Positions 25,342 through 34,432 of a stretch of DNA of 64,000 nt are shown piece by piece. Both the position numbers and the translations under genes were made by a program. Within the stretch, counting starts at the first letter, position 1; every line of letters starts with the position of its first letter. Source of the DNA: Methanoplanus sp. FWC-SCC4 (lineage in GTDB: Archaea; Halobacteriota; Methanomicrobia; Methanomicrobiales; Methanomicrobiaceae); NCBI RefSeq assembly GCF_032878975.1, contig NZ_CP043875.1:124001-188000 (forward strand). Reading direction: 5' to 3'. A model generated the notes under the pieces. The model did not search any database. It saw only the letters and a list, made by a program, of their open reading frames with translations, and was not told the origin of the DNA.

Positions 25342-25956
25342 TTATTGACGCTTCATTGAAATTTCCCTTAATATTTCTTTTATTTCTTTGAGTTCAGAAA
25401 TTATTTCGTTATTTTCCGGTGATCTGCCTGTGGAGGTATCGTCTTCCCCTCCTGTTGCAGATGCGACAGGTGGTTTGTTTCTGACAAAATCCATTATCAT
25501 TTCGCGAAGAGGTTCGGCGTCTTCAATGCCCTGAATCCTGATTTCAGCTGTGTTCTGGCCAGAATAACCTGCTGTCTGGATACGAAGCGTTGATATTTTG
25601 AACATTCTCATAACAGGACCCTGTACAATATCGACATTCGTGATCCTGTTATACGGGACGATGCCTGTCTTCCTGAACCAGACCCCGTGTTTCCATGTCA
25701 TTTCTGTCGGGTTGAGGTGGTAGACTATCGATCTGTAGTACAGAACATTCCATATTGGGATTATTATAAGCGGTATAATGGTGATTATGGCTAAATATAC
25801 AATTACCAATTCGAGACCGATGTCCATTATCAAAAATGCGGCCCAGCCGACTGAAAGCCATACCAGACCGGTCACAGCCAGGATGGTGGCTATCAGGTTG
25901 TATGTTTTAAATCTTGGATCAGGCTTGAAATCCTTGTTAATTTCAAAATTTTTCAT
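25342..25956 (-). CDS. Membrane protein with a bacterial-type PH domain (YdbS-like)
   Basis: This 204-residue protein has two hydrophobic helices at about 20-42 and 47-70 (LIATILAVTGLVWLSVGW, LVIVYLAIITIIPLIIIPIW). A PH-like domain follows, with the typical IVYHLNPTEMTWKHGVWFRKTGIVPY opening (seen in two parts) and NRITNVDIVQGP. The C-terminal tail is charged. YdbS-type proteins are of unclear function and are often linked to membrane stress. The gene stands alone between the fmd operon and the moeA genes. No specific role is evident. Confidence 0.75.
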   Translation of the reverse strand: MKNFEINKDFKPDPRFKTYNLIATILAVTGLVWLSVGWAAFLIMDIGLELVIVYLAIITIIPLIIIPIWNVLYYRSIVYHLNPTEMTWKHGVWFRKTGIVPYNRITNVDIVQGPVMRMFKISTLRIQTAGYSGQNTAEIRIQGIEDAEPLREMIMDFVRNKPPVASATGGEDDTSTGRSPENNEIISELKEIKEILREISMKRQ

Positions 25957-26041
25957 GTTAACTATGTGATTTGCGGGGTATTATATAAAATAGGGTGATG
26001 GGTGTTTTCCCAAAAGGTCTGTTGATAAATTTTTGGTTTTC

Positions 26042-27874
26042 TCAGGCTTTCCTGATTTCACCGGTGTTTTTGGTGTCGTATCCGCCGAGTTTTAAAAGTG
26101 AGTTTTTAAACTCCTGGGAGTTTATGCATTCTGTTATTGCATCCATCCTTGGATCTTTTAGCATTTCCTTTGAAAATGCAAGTTCATACCTTTCTTTAAT
26201 TACAGGCTCAAATTTAAGTCCGAGGGTTTTTGCGGCACTGTAAATACACATTCCACATTCGGCCTCGCCGTTTCTGACTGCAAGTGCAACGTCAAGATGG
26301 GTGGTAACCTCTCTTTCGTACCCTTTGATCTCTGAATAGCTGATCCCCTTCTCTTTTAAAAGATAGTCCAGAAGCATTCTCGTCCCGGAACCTCTCTGGC
26401 GGTTAATGTATGTATGATCCTTAATCTCATCAAATGAAATGCCTGTCTCAGAAACGATTCCCTGCTCTCTTTCAGCGACACAGAGAAGGTATATCTCTTT
26501 TCCGTTCAGGAATTTCCTGATGTAGGGTATGTTGTACTCGCCGTTATCTGCAAGGAGGTGAACAGGTGCCACATGGCAGTTGTTCTTCTTTAATGCCATG
26601 ATTCCGCCCATGCTGCCTACGTGGTTTGAGTGAACATCAACTCCTTTTGCCGATGCAATGTCTGCGAGAAAGTCCAGGCATGGATCGTGACTTCCGATAA
26701 TCAGAAATGCTTCTTCTGCCTGTTCCGGAGTGACAGAAAGGGTTGCCTCAACCTGGTTTCCTGCTGAGATTCCCTCCATGTCTCCGGGGATTTTCATGAA
26801 AGCATTGGATCTGACTGCACTCATCTGAACACCAGCCCCCCTTGACTGCGGGACTGCAACATACCGGTCATCCACTCTTCCAACCGACATCAGCACAAAT
26901 TCATCTGTTCCAATCGGTGACTGAAGGGAGTTTGAAATTTCCGCTGTTATTTTGTGTTTGTAAGGAACCTTAAATCCGAACATCTCAAGAACGGGGCATA
27001 CGATCTCTCTCATTATAGTATATGACGCGAGAGGGTACCCCGGGAGTCCGATGACAGGTTTGCCGTCAATCTTACCGATGATTACAGGTTTTCCCGGTTT
27101 GATTGCGACACCGTGAACGAGAACCTCGCCGAGTTCTGCGATAATCGATGCGGTATGATCCTTTGTCCCGGCTGATGATCCGGCTGATATTAGCAGAAAG
27201 TCATTCTCAGAAATTCCCTTTTTAACCTGTTCCCTTATCAGATCAGGCTCATCAATTACTATCGGATACCTTTTGTAGGCGACTCCGGCACTCTCAAGAA
27301 TTGCACCTGCCATTAAGGTGTTGCTTTCGATTACTCTTCCTGGTTTGATCTCTTCTCCGAAAGGCACAAGTTCGGAACCTGTCGGAATGATTCCGGCGGA
27401 AAGTGATATTGCCTCTATTTCGGTTACCCCGTAGCTTGCGAGTGCTCCTATGTCATTTGGCCTTATCAGATGATATTTCGGAATTATCATCTCTGATTCG
27501 CCGATATCTTCTCCGACTGGCCTTATGTGCTGCCAGGGGTGTGAAGACTTTCTGATGATAAAGCAGTCTTTGTCTTCCCATGTATCCTCAATCATTATGA
27601 CGCTGTCATATCCGGGCGGGATGACGTTTCCGGTGTTGACTCTTTTGTAGTCTTTAATCTTCACCGGATTTGACTGGCTTGCACCTTGTGTGTCCTCACT
27701 TCTTACTGCGATTCCGTCCATTGCCGAGAGATGTATCATCGGAACCGAGTATTTTGAAAAAACCGCCTTTGCACTGATTCTTCCAACTGCCTTTTCAAGC
27801 CCTACCTTTTCTGATGATGGCTGAAAATCAAAGCTTTTTTTGATTAAATCAAGCGTATCCCTGAGTGTAATCAT
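26042..27874 (-). CDS. MoeA-type molybdopterin biosynthesis protein fused to a periplasmic-binding-like domain
   Basis: This 610-residue fusion has residues 1 to about 405 as MoeA (MDGIAVRSEDT, GSELVPFGEEIKPGRVIESN, ISAGSSAGTKDHT, IGLPGYPLASY), the enzyme that inserts molybdate or tungstate into adenylylated molybdopterin. Residues from about 410 onward are a cytoplasmic substrate-binding-protein-like domain (IIGSHDPCLDFLADIA, HVGSMGGIMALKKNNCH, RQRGSGTRMLLDYLL). This domain may sense or hold the oxyanion. The gene lies 14 bases downstream of a second moeA. Both are near the two Fwd-type operons whose cofactor they would make. No signal peptide is present. Confidence 0.9.
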   Translation of the reverse strand: MITLRDTLDLIKKSFDFQPSSEKVGLEKAVGRISAKAVFSKYSVPMIHLSAMDGIAVRSEDTQGASQSNPVKIKDYKRVNTGNVIPPGYDSVIMIEDTWEDKDCFIIRKSSHPWQHIRPVGEDIGESEMIIPKYHLIRPNDIGALASYGVTEIEAISLSAGIIPTGSELVPFGEEIKPGRVIESNTLMAGAILESAGVAYKRYPIVIDEPDLIREQVKKGISENDFLLISAGSSAGTKDHTASIIAELGEVLVHGVAIKPGKPVIIGKIDGKPVIGLPGYPLASYTIMREIVCPVLEMFGFKVPYKHKITAEISNSLQSPIGTDEFVLMSVGRVDDRYVAVPQSRGAGVQMSAVRSNAFMKIPGDMEGISAGNQVEATLSVTPEQAEEAFLIIGSHDPCLDFLADIASAKGVDVHSNHVGSMGGIMALKKNNCHVAPVHLLADNGEYNIPYIRKFLNGKEIYLLCVAEREQGIVSETGISFDEIKDHTYINRQRGSGTRMLLDYLLKEKGISYSEIKGYEREVTTHLDVALAVRNGEAECGMCIYSAAKTLGLKFEPVIKERYELAFSKEMLKDPRMDAITECINSQEFKNSLLKLGGYDTKNTGEIRKA

Positions 27875-27888
27875 GTCGAGGTATCTTT

Positions 27889-29091
27889 TTACCAGAGGAT
27901 CACCTCCACTAAACTTCCGGCTTCAAGACCTTCTGAGCCTGAGGGGATTTTGACCATGCCGTCACTTTTGATGAGTGTGTTTAAAAGACCGGATTTTGCA
28001 TAAAGGGGTTTTGCACCGTCATCAGAGAGTTTTACCCTGACATAGTCTTCCCTTCCCTGTGCAGAAGGTATGTTTTCCAGAAGTGTGGTTGTTATTGTAT
28101 TGTTTGTGACTGCCTTCATCTGCATTTTGTATAAAAGCTCTGAGACAAGCACATAGAGTACTATATATGCGGATGCCGGGTGTCCGGGAAGTCCTATAAC
28201 GGGTTTACCGGTTGCTGTTCCAATTATGGTCGGTTTTCCCGGCGATATTGCTATTCCGTGTATGAGCACCTCGCCAAGCTCTTTAATAATTGACGATGTG
28301 TTGTCCCTTTCGTCCTTTGAACTGCCGCCGGAGATCAAAACCGCATCGCATTCTTCTGTTGCGAGTCTGATGGCTTCACGGAGTTCATCCCTCTCATCAG
28401 GTATTACTCCGTAAATTTTCGGGATGCATCCGCAGCGTTTTACAAAACCGGAGCACAGGTATGTATTGACATCCCTGACCTTCCCGAATCCCGGTTCTTT
28501 TGAAACAGGCACGAGCTCGTTTCCTGTTGAAATTATGCCTATGACCGGTTTTTTAAAAACCTCAACCTCCTCTTTTCCAAGGCTTGCAAGCACCCCGCAT
28601 TCCTGCGGTTTTAAGGTAGTGCCCTTTTTCATAACAGGCGATCCCTTTGCAAAGTCCTCGTCTGCAAAGACAATGTTTTCACCGTTTGACATCGGCCGAA
28701 AGATTAAGACCTCGTCTCCGAGTGCTTCAGAGTATTCAACCATTGCAACAGCATCTGCACCGTCAGGAACGTTTCCGCCGGTAGGGACATATGCACATGT
28801 GCCGGGAGTGAGTTTTATCTGTGCCGGCGTTCCCATCTCAACCCTGCCCAGATATTCAAGCATTGTCGGGATTGATTCTCCCGCTCCTGTTGTATCCTTT
28901 GAGACTACTGCATAGCCGTCGACAATTGATCTTGAAAATCCCGGAACATCAGCATCCGATAAGACATCGGAGGCTAAAACCCTGTCATACGCTTCGCTGA
29001 GCGTTACTTTTTGAGGATATGTCTCTCCTGCAATCTCCCTTATTTTTGCTTTTGCTTCGGATACTGATATTAATTTCAGAAAGAAGCTCAT
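27889..29091 (-). CDS. moeA: MoeA molybdopterin molybdenumtransferase (molybdate/tungstate insertion)
   Basis: This 400-residue MoeA has VDGYAVVSKDT, YVPTGGNVPDGADAV, GIISTGNELVP, SGGSSKDERDNTSSII and IGLPGHPASAY, covering all MoeA subdomains. The product catalyses metal insertion into molybdopterin-AMP in the cytoplasm. Its start overlaps a 61-codon gene by 4 bases. A MoeA without extra domain beside a fused MoeA may reflect one enzyme each for molybdenum and tungsten, but the sequence does not say which. Confidence 0.93.
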   Translation of the reverse strand: MSFFLKLISVSEAKAKIREIAGETYPQKVTLSEAYDRVLASDVLSDADVPGFSRSIVDGYAVVSKDTTGAGESIPTMLEYLGRVEMGTPAQIKLTPGTCAYVPTGGNVPDGADAVAMVEYSEALGDEVLIFRPMSNGENIVFADEDFAKGSPVMKKGTTLKPQECGVLASLGKEEVEVFKKPVIGIISTGNELVPVSKEPGFGKVRDVNTYLCSGFVKRCGCIPKIYGVIPDERDELREAIRLATEECDAVLISGGSSKDERDNTSSIIKELGEVLIHGIAISPGKPTIIGTATGKPVIGLPGHPASAYIVLYVLVSELLYKMQMKAVTNNTITTTLLENIPSAQGREDYVRVKLSDDGAKPLYAKSGLLNTLIKSDGMVKIPSGSEGLEAGSLVEVILW

Positions 29092-29273
29092 TTAAAGCAG
29101 CCCAGCTGACATTCTCTGATTTTTATTTTGTTGATATTGCAGTACTTTGCGATGTCAGCTTTTTCAATTCCGTGTTTTTCGGCGAGTTCAAAAACTTGCG
29201 GGCATGTGACTTTTTCAGTGATGCCCTCTTCATCAAAGATTTTACCAATCTTTTCAGTTAGTATCTGATCCAT
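29088..29273 (-). CDS. Small Cys-containing protein coupled to moeA
   Basis: This 61-residue acidic protein is predicted to be mostly helical. TCPQVFELAEKHGIEKADIA and YCNINKIKIREC suggest a short helix-turn-helix-like arrangement. It ends in ECQLGCFK, giving three cysteines in the C-terminal third plus one near residue 24. The stop overlaps the moeA ATG (ATGA), so it is very likely a real gene co-translated with moeA. I do not recognise the family. Metal or oxyanion sensing, or binding molybdopterin enzymes, are possibilities raised only by context. Confidence 0.65.
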   Translation of the reverse strand: MDQILTEKIGKIFDEEGITEKVTCPQVFELAEKHGIEKADIAKYCNINKIKIRECQLGCFK

Positions 29274-29644
29274 GAATGTAATGTTGTCAGGATATGAAAT
29301 GAGTTTATCGATCGTCTTTTTTCAACTGTAACTCCTGATTTATAAATGCCCCTGATTTTGGAAGAGTGGGATAAAGCAGGTATATTTAACCACATTTACT
29401 ATTTTGTTGACAAGTCTGAAAATTACAATAGAGTGTGCATATGAATTACATGTTTTTGATTTATGTTGCATAAGCCAAATCCCAAATTGGTTTGGTACGT
29501 GATATGATGGGAGGATATAATTTGAATTATATCCTGCTATTAACTTAGTCAAAATTAAAAAAAAAATAGTTTTATGTAATGTATACATTACAACTTTTCA
29601 TGGTACATGGAAAGCCTCATATTTTAATTGAGGGATTCAGAGGG
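29274..29644. other. Intergenic region upstream of the exported deiminase-family gene
   Basis: This is a divergent promoter region between the moeA operon (minus) and the deiminase-family gene (plus). It contains a long inverted repeat at 29512-29535 and a shorter CCAA/TTGG repeat around 29482-29490. An A-rich run lies at about 29554-29567. The frame begun by the ATG at 29579 is probably leader sequence. Confidence 0.5.
29512..29535. promoter_or_regulatory. Inverted repeat with perfect 11-base arms
   Basis: AGGATATAATT at 29512-29522 and AATTATATCCT at 29525-29535 are perfectly complementary and separated by TG. The element lies about 110 bases before the preferred start at 29645 and overlaps TATA-like sequence. 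A dimeric regulator site is therefore more likely than a terminator. Confidence 0.45.
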
Positions 29645-30967
29645 ATGGCGGTATTAATTATGGCCGTACTTCTTATGCTGCCGATACAGGGTGTATCGGC
29701 TGAAACAGCTCCTGACTCCGGAGACGCGGGGATGGAAGCACAGATTGACAGTAATTCAGGATGGCGTTTTCCCGGAGAGTTTGAAGAGCAGGATGCTGTC
29801 TGGGTTGGCTGGCTTTCAAAAGAATACCTAAAAGGGTACTATACAGATGATGTGTTTGTTCAGATCGTAAGGGAATTGTATCCCAATGTTGCGGTTGTGA
29901 TCTGTGTTCCTGATGAGGCACAGGAAGATCACGTCAGGCAGGTTCTGGCCAAAAACACCATACCAATGGACAATATCTCATTTTACAGGCAGCAGTTTAC
30001 AATGCTCTACTGGAGGGATTTCGGGCCTATCTTTGTTGTAAACGGACAGGGTGATAAAAGAATCAATGACTTTGGATTTAACTGCTGGGGATACTTTTCG
30101 GAGTCTGATACGCAGTCAAGACTGATGGAGAAAATTGACAGGGATGTTGCAAAATACCTTGGCCTTGAGAGTGTTATGACGAGAATTGTCAGTGAAGGCG
30201 GTGACCGTGAATTTAATGGCAAAGGAACTCTTCTTGTAACAGAAGCCTGTGAATTCCAGAGAAACCCGAACCTTGCACGTGAGGTTTTCGAGGAGGAGTT
30301 TGAACGCCTTTTTGGAGTAACAAATGTAATCTGGTTAAAACACGGTGCTGTTGAGGATGATCCCTATGATACAACGGCACTACCCGGGCCCGGAGGAGAA
30401 GGAATCGCATACAGAAGTGCTTCTGCAAACAACCATATGGATGAATACTGCCGGTTTGTTTCTCCTGATACAATCCTGCTTGCCGAAGTAACTGAGGAGG
30501 AAGCAAAAAAAGGACCGGTTGAGTCTGAGAACCGCAGAAGGATGGAGGAAAATTATGAAATTCTTAAGAATTCTGTTGATCAGGATGGAAAGCCCTTTAA
30601 TATAGTCCGTATTCCTGTTCCGGACATGATCTACTTTGAGGCACATCCGGATGAAGAGGCATACAATAATCTGATGCAGGCTTATAATTCAAGGGACGGA
30701 ACAGCTTTTCCAATAGGAGAGCCCGTAACGATTGTTCCTGCACAGAGTTACTGCAATTTCCTGATAACAAATGATCTTGTTCTCGGACAGAAATACTATA
30801 TGGAAGGCATGGGAATGCCTGAGTCCTTAAAAGAAAAGGATCAAAAGGCCCAGGAGGTTCTTGAGTCACTGTTCCCGGACAGAAAAGTTGTAATGATAAA
30901 CACAATCCCGATTAATTTCGGCGGCGGAGGCATTCACTGCTCAACTCAGCAGGAACCAAAGGCCTGA
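29645..30967 (+). CDS. Exported peptidyl-arginine / agmatine deiminase family protein
   Basis: This protein of about 440 residues belongs to the PAD_porph family, which hydrolyses guanidino groups of agmatine or peptidyl-arginine to a ureido group plus ammonia. Catalytic-site stretches are YWRDFGPIFV, SEGGDREFNGKGTLLVTE, NNHMDEYCRFV and the C-terminal GGGGIHCSTQQEP carrying the nucleophilic Cys. The N-terminus from this start is hydrophobic (MAVLIMAVLLMLPIQGVSA), a signal peptide with an Ala-x-Ala-like end. Agmatine deiminases are cytoplasmic and shorter (about 370), so an exported enzyme is unusual. The open frame begins at 29579. I prefer the ATG at 29645 because GAGGG lies 10 bases before it and the signal peptide begins there. 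Confidence 0.87.
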   Translation: MAVLIMAVLLMLPIQGVSAETAPDSGDAGMEAQIDSNSGWRFPGEFEEQDAVWVGWLSKEYLKGYYTDDVFVQIVRELYPNVAVVICVPDEAQEDHVRQVLAKNTIPMDNISFYRQQFTMLYWRDFGPIFVVNGQGDKRINDFGFNCWGYFSESDTQSRLMEKIDRDVAKYLGLESVMTRIVSEGGDREFNGKGTLLVTEACEFQRNPNLAREVFEEEFERLFGVTNVIWLKHGAVEDDPYDTTALPGPGGEGIAYRSASANNHMDEYCRFVSPDTILLAEVTEEEAKKGPVESENRRRMEENYEILKNSVDQDGKPFNIVRIPVPDMIYFEAHPDEEAYNNLMQAYNSRDGTAFPIGEPVTIVPAQSYCNFLITNDLVLGQKYYMEGMGMPESLKEKDQKAQEVLESLFPDRKVVMINTIPINFGGGGIHCSTQQEPKA

Positions 30968-31046
30968 TGAAAAAAATTATATTTTTTATTTTCTGATTTT
31001 TAAAAATCCGGATTTTCATATTTAAAATGAGGAAATATTTTGATAA

Positions 31047-32564
31047 TCATTTTATATCCCCGATTATCTCTCTGACTGAATCTTCTATTTCTTTGAAATC
31101 TTCCGGCCTGATAGTTTCTGCCAACTGTCCGGCAAACCGGACGGGACAGGTTTTCAAAAAAACATCTCTGCATCTTTCATTTAATTCCGGATATTCTCTG
31201 GTCATTTTCAGACAGAGTCCGTCGGTTATTTCATCCCCTGAACCATATTTTTTTGATATAAACATTCTAAGGGACTGTGTGGCTTTTTGACATGCCTCTT
31301 TTTTATGCCCGGAATTAAACATCTCAACAGCTGAATTCAGAATATCTTCAGGCGAAACGAAGTTGTCAGGGACATCAGACGTTGTGCTCTCATATTCATC
31401 TCCTGAGTGTCTCATCAAACCGTAATAAGCCGCTGCAGCAATGCCTCCTGCTGCAAGAATTATTATTATTGGTATAACATAAAACGGAATTCCAGATTCC
31501 CTGATAAGAGTAATCACTGTCAGATTATCTTTTTGAATGACTGCATTTATTCGTGCAGGTTTCCAGCCGTTTTCATAACTGAGATCTAATTCCGAGCCCA
31601 CAGGGGTTGTGTTGATTGCTGAAAAGAATCTTTCGTAGTTTTTTTCCGATAAAAATTCCGTGTGATCCTTAAAAGTCTGGTTTTGCAGAAGAACCGGGGG
31701 CAGGAGGACTGAAAAATTGGTCTCCTGTCTTATGTATGATATTTTCCGGTTTTGCATTTCACCGCTGACCATTACAATGTCCGCATTCTTTGAGCGGTAT
31801 TCAAGGCTGAATATCCCTGAATCCTCGTTTACAGGCATTACTGAGATAATCCCGTCCTTAAAGTTCTGACTGACCAATGAGCTGTTGACCTTTAAAAAAA
31901 GTTCATCTGCGACAATTTTACTTGTCAGGGATTTTTTGATCTCCTTTATTTTTTTATTTTCAGCCTCAACGCTTTCTTTCAGGGCTTGTGTATCATAATT
32001 TGCCTGGTTAATTGTCGGTGCGGGATCAGCAGCCTGCCCTGAATTTTTATCGACAGGAACCTGATTGTTTTTCTGCTCCATTAATTTGCTCAAGTCAATA
32101 TCTGTATCATCCTGTGTTGCACTAACCTCTTCGCCTTCGCTTTTTTCTTCAACAGGCTCGTTGGTAAATATTATTCTGATGCCCTGAAGGTTTACCTGAT
32201 ATGTTCTGTCAGTTGTAAATTCAAAAATTATATCGGTGTAAATTGTTTTCGGTTCGTTTTCCGTTCCGATAATGTAATTGAACTCTTTCATGTCGGAATA
32301 GAGATTAAATGCCTGCTGTTTGGTGTAAGAGGATTTTTGAGGGTTTTCTCCGTCACCGGTGGCTGTAAATTTGCCGATAAGAGTTCCCCTGATATCTTTT
32401 CCAACTCCGTTGTTTACAATAACCGGTATCTTTGCCTCTTCTCCTGTCTGAAATGTATAACTGCTGTAAGGTGTCTGAAAGGTGATGTCACCTGCGAAAA
32501 CAGGTGTGAATATCAGAGCTGCTATCATAAAAAAGACTGCAAAAATATAATTTATTTTTGTCAT
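31047..32564 (-). CDS. BatD-like exported/membrane protein of the MoxR-VWA operon
   Basis: This protein of about 505 residues starts MTKINYIFAVFFMIAALIF, a signal peptide. A beta-rich extracytoplasmic region (residues about 30-360) follows, then a transmembrane helix (FYVIPIIIILAAGGIAAAAYYG) and a helical cytoplasmic tail. The frame extends to 32645, but the ATG at 32564 has GAGGTG about 11 bases upstream and begins the signal peptide. By position after moxR, DUF58 and VWA genes it corresponds to BatD-type partners, though I see little direct sequence similarity. It overlaps none of its neighbours and is last in the operon. Confidence 0.7.
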   Translation of the reverse strand: MTKINYIFAVFFMIAALIFTPVFAGDITFQTPYSSYTFQTGEEAKIPVIVNNGVGKDIRGTLIGKFTATGDGENPQKSSYTKQQAFNLYSDMKEFNYIIGTENEPKTIYTDIIFEFTTDRTYQVNLQGIRIIFTNEPVEEKSEGEEVSATQDDTDIDLSKLMEQKNNQVPVDKNSGQAADPAPTINQANYDTQALKESVEAENKKIKEIKKSLTSKIVADELFLKVNSSLVSQNFKDGIISVMPVNEDSGIFSLEYRSKNADIVMVSGEMQNRKISYIRQETNFSVLLPPVLLQNQTFKDHTEFLSEKNYERFFSAINTTPVGSELDLSYENGWKPARINAVIQKDNLTVITLIRESGIPFYVIPIIIILAAGGIAAAAYYGLMRHSGDEYESTTSDVPDNFVSPEDILNSAVEMFNSGHKKEACQKATQSLRMFISKKYGSGDEITDGLCLKMTREYPELNERCRDVFLKTCPVRFAGQLAETIRPEDFKEIEDSVREIIGDIK

Positions 32565-32566
32565 TT

Positions 32567-33514
32567 TCAGATGACACCTCTTTTCCCGTATCTGATTAAA
32601 AATCCTGAAATGATCATGATTCCTGAAAGGAGGAAGAATAACCATGCGATGCCTGTCTCTTCCGTTTCTCTCTCTATTTCATCGTTAAGGTTTGAATAGA
32701 TCTCATGCAGGGTTGATTCATCCACTGATTTGTAATATATACCGCCTGTTTTATCCGCAATATTTTTTAGTGTGTTTTCGTCCAGAACAGCGTACAGCGG
32801 ATTTTTAAACATGTCGTAATCATATATGACCGGTTTTTCAGAACCTACACCTATTGTAAATACCTGTACCCCTCTTTCGTTTGCAAATGAGAGTGCCTCT
32901 TCAGGGGATATGAAGCCTGCATTGTTCTCACCGTCCGAGAGAAGTATCACTACATTTTTTCTCCCCGGTATTGAAACCGCCATGTCGGCGGCAAGTGCAA
33001 GACCGTCTCCGATTGCAGTGTTTCCGCCTTTTGATCTGATTGATTCAAGTTTGTTCAGCACTCTTTCCTTATCCGGTGAGAGATATGCGGCACTGGATGC
33101 ACCGCCTTCAAATGTTACAACCCCGACATAATCCTCTTTTTCAAGATTTTTAATAAGCATTGCAACTGAATCCTTTGCAGCTCCCAGTCTGTCGGGTTTG
33201 TAGTCGCCTGCAAGCATACTTCCCGAGATGTCAAGAGCAAAAATCACGTTTGCACCTTTTTTTGTATTTTCAAGGGGAATATGCGGGTTTGCAAGACCAA
33301 TAAATATCATGGCAACTGCAATCAGGGATAATGCAAGGAGAATCTGTTCCTGCCTGGATTTTTTTGTGCCCTCCTGAGCGGCTTTAATGTATGATATCCT
33401 TGAGAACTCAATTGCGGATTTTTGTCTTATGCCTTTGTAGTGGTGGTGGTAGACAAACAAAAGAGGAATTAGCAAAAGTCCTGCAAGCCATAAAGGGTCG
33501 TCAAATCCTGTCAT
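32567..33514 (-). CDS. VWA-domain membrane protein (BatA-like)
   Basis: This 315-residue protein has N-terminal helices (about 8-24 and 57-75), a von Willebrand A domain with an intact MIDAS start DISGSM at about 95-100 plus LSDGENNAG, and a C-terminal helix (IAWLFFLLSGIMIISGFLI). This is the usual BatA/aerotolerance-type layout with the VWA domain between membrane anchors. Metal-dependent protein binding is expected. It partners with the MoxR ATPase and DUF58 protein in the same operon, in cell-envelope or complex-assembly functions that remain ill defined. Confidence 0.87.
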   Translation of the reverse strand: MTGFDDPLWLAGLLLIPLLFVYHHHYKGIRQKSAIEFSRISYIKAAQEGTKKSRQEQILLALSLIAVAMIFIGLANPHIPLENTKKGANVIFALDISGSMLAGDYKPDRLGAAKDSVAMLIKNLEKEDYVGVVTFEGGASSAAYLSPDKERVLNKLESIRSKGGNTAIGDGLALAADMAVSIPGRKNVVILLSDGENNAGFISPEEALSFANERGVQVFTIGVGSEKPVIYDYDMFKNPLYAVLDENTLKNIADKTGGIYYKSVDESTLHEIYSNLNDEIERETEETGIAWLFFLLSGIMIISGFLIRYGKRGVI

Positions 33515-33517
33515 TTT

Positions 33518-34432
33518 TTAGCAGACCTCCCCTTTTCCTGAGAAAAAATACCGTGATTTTGATTCACATTCTTCTTCTGTTTTTATAAAAAGAGTTTTTA
33601 CATTGCAACGGCGGAGAATTTTCTCCTTTTCCTGATTTTCTTTTAAAACGATTTCAGAATAGTTCCGGCAAAAAACAGGATCAGAAGTGTCCGCAATGAC
33701 TATTTCGCCTGTTTCAGAGTCCTGCAACCGGATTAAGCCTATATCGGGCAGTATTTCTTCCCTCATGTCAGAGATAGTTAATGAATACACCTCATGTTTT
33801 TTTGAAAGAATGGAAAGCTCTTTTTCAAAATTATCCCCTTCGAAATCTGAGATTACTATAATTACCGATCTTCTTTTGAGGGTGTTGTACATATATCGGA
33901 GAGCCTGTGCAATATCTGTACCCGGATATTCGGGATTGTGTTTAATTATTGCATTCAGAAGGTTTACCGAGTGGTTCCTGCCTTTTCCTGCAGGGATGAA
34001 CTTCTCAACTGTCTCTGTGAACATGCATAGTCCTGTTGCATCCCTGTGGGCCTCTGAGGAAAAAATGATTGAGGCGGATATCTCAAGCATTTTTTCATCC
34101 TTGCTTTTTTCCCTCCCAAAAATCTGTGATCCGGACCTGTCAATTAAAAGGTAAAATGTCTGGTCCCGGTCCTCTGAAAAGAGGCGGAGGTATGGTGTCT
34201 GAAAACGGGCTGTTGTCTTCCAGTCAATAGACCTTACATCATCCCCGGGAACATATTCCCTGATGTCTGTAAAATCAATGCCTCTCCCGCTGAATATTGA
34301 GAGGTGTTTTCCTGCATAAGGACCTGTGGAAAGTTTTTTTGTTTTAATCTCAATTTGCTGTATTTTCCTGATACATTCATTCACTGAGAGTCCTGATATT
34401 CCTGATAACATGCAGCTTTTGGATTTGTTCAC
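33518..34432 (-). CDS. DUF58 family protein
   Basis: This 304-residue protein has the DUF58 signature GRGIDFTDIREYVPGDDVRSIDW (seen in two parts near 50-72), followed by a VWA-like fold beginning FYLLIDRSGSQIFG. The DRSGS sequence is a near-MIDAS motif. DUF58 proteins accompany MoxR ATPases across bacteria and archaea. The gene overlaps moxR by 4 bases and lies 3 bases before the VWA gene. Confidence 0.88.
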   Translation of the reverse strand: MNKSKSCMLSGISGLSVNECIRKIQQIEIKTKKLSTGPYAGKHLSIFSGRGIDFTDIREYVPGDDVRSIDWKTTARFQTPYLRLFSEDRDQTFYLLIDRSGSQIFGREKSKDEKMLEISASIIFSSEAHRDATGLCMFTETVEKFIPAGKGRNHSVNLLNAIIKHNPEYPGTDIAQALRYMYNTLKRRSVIIVISDFEGDNFEKELSILSKKHEVYSLTISDMREEILPDIGLIRLQDSETGEIVIADTSDPVFCRNYSEIVLKENQEKEKILRRCNVKTLFIKTEEECESKSRYFFSGKGEVC

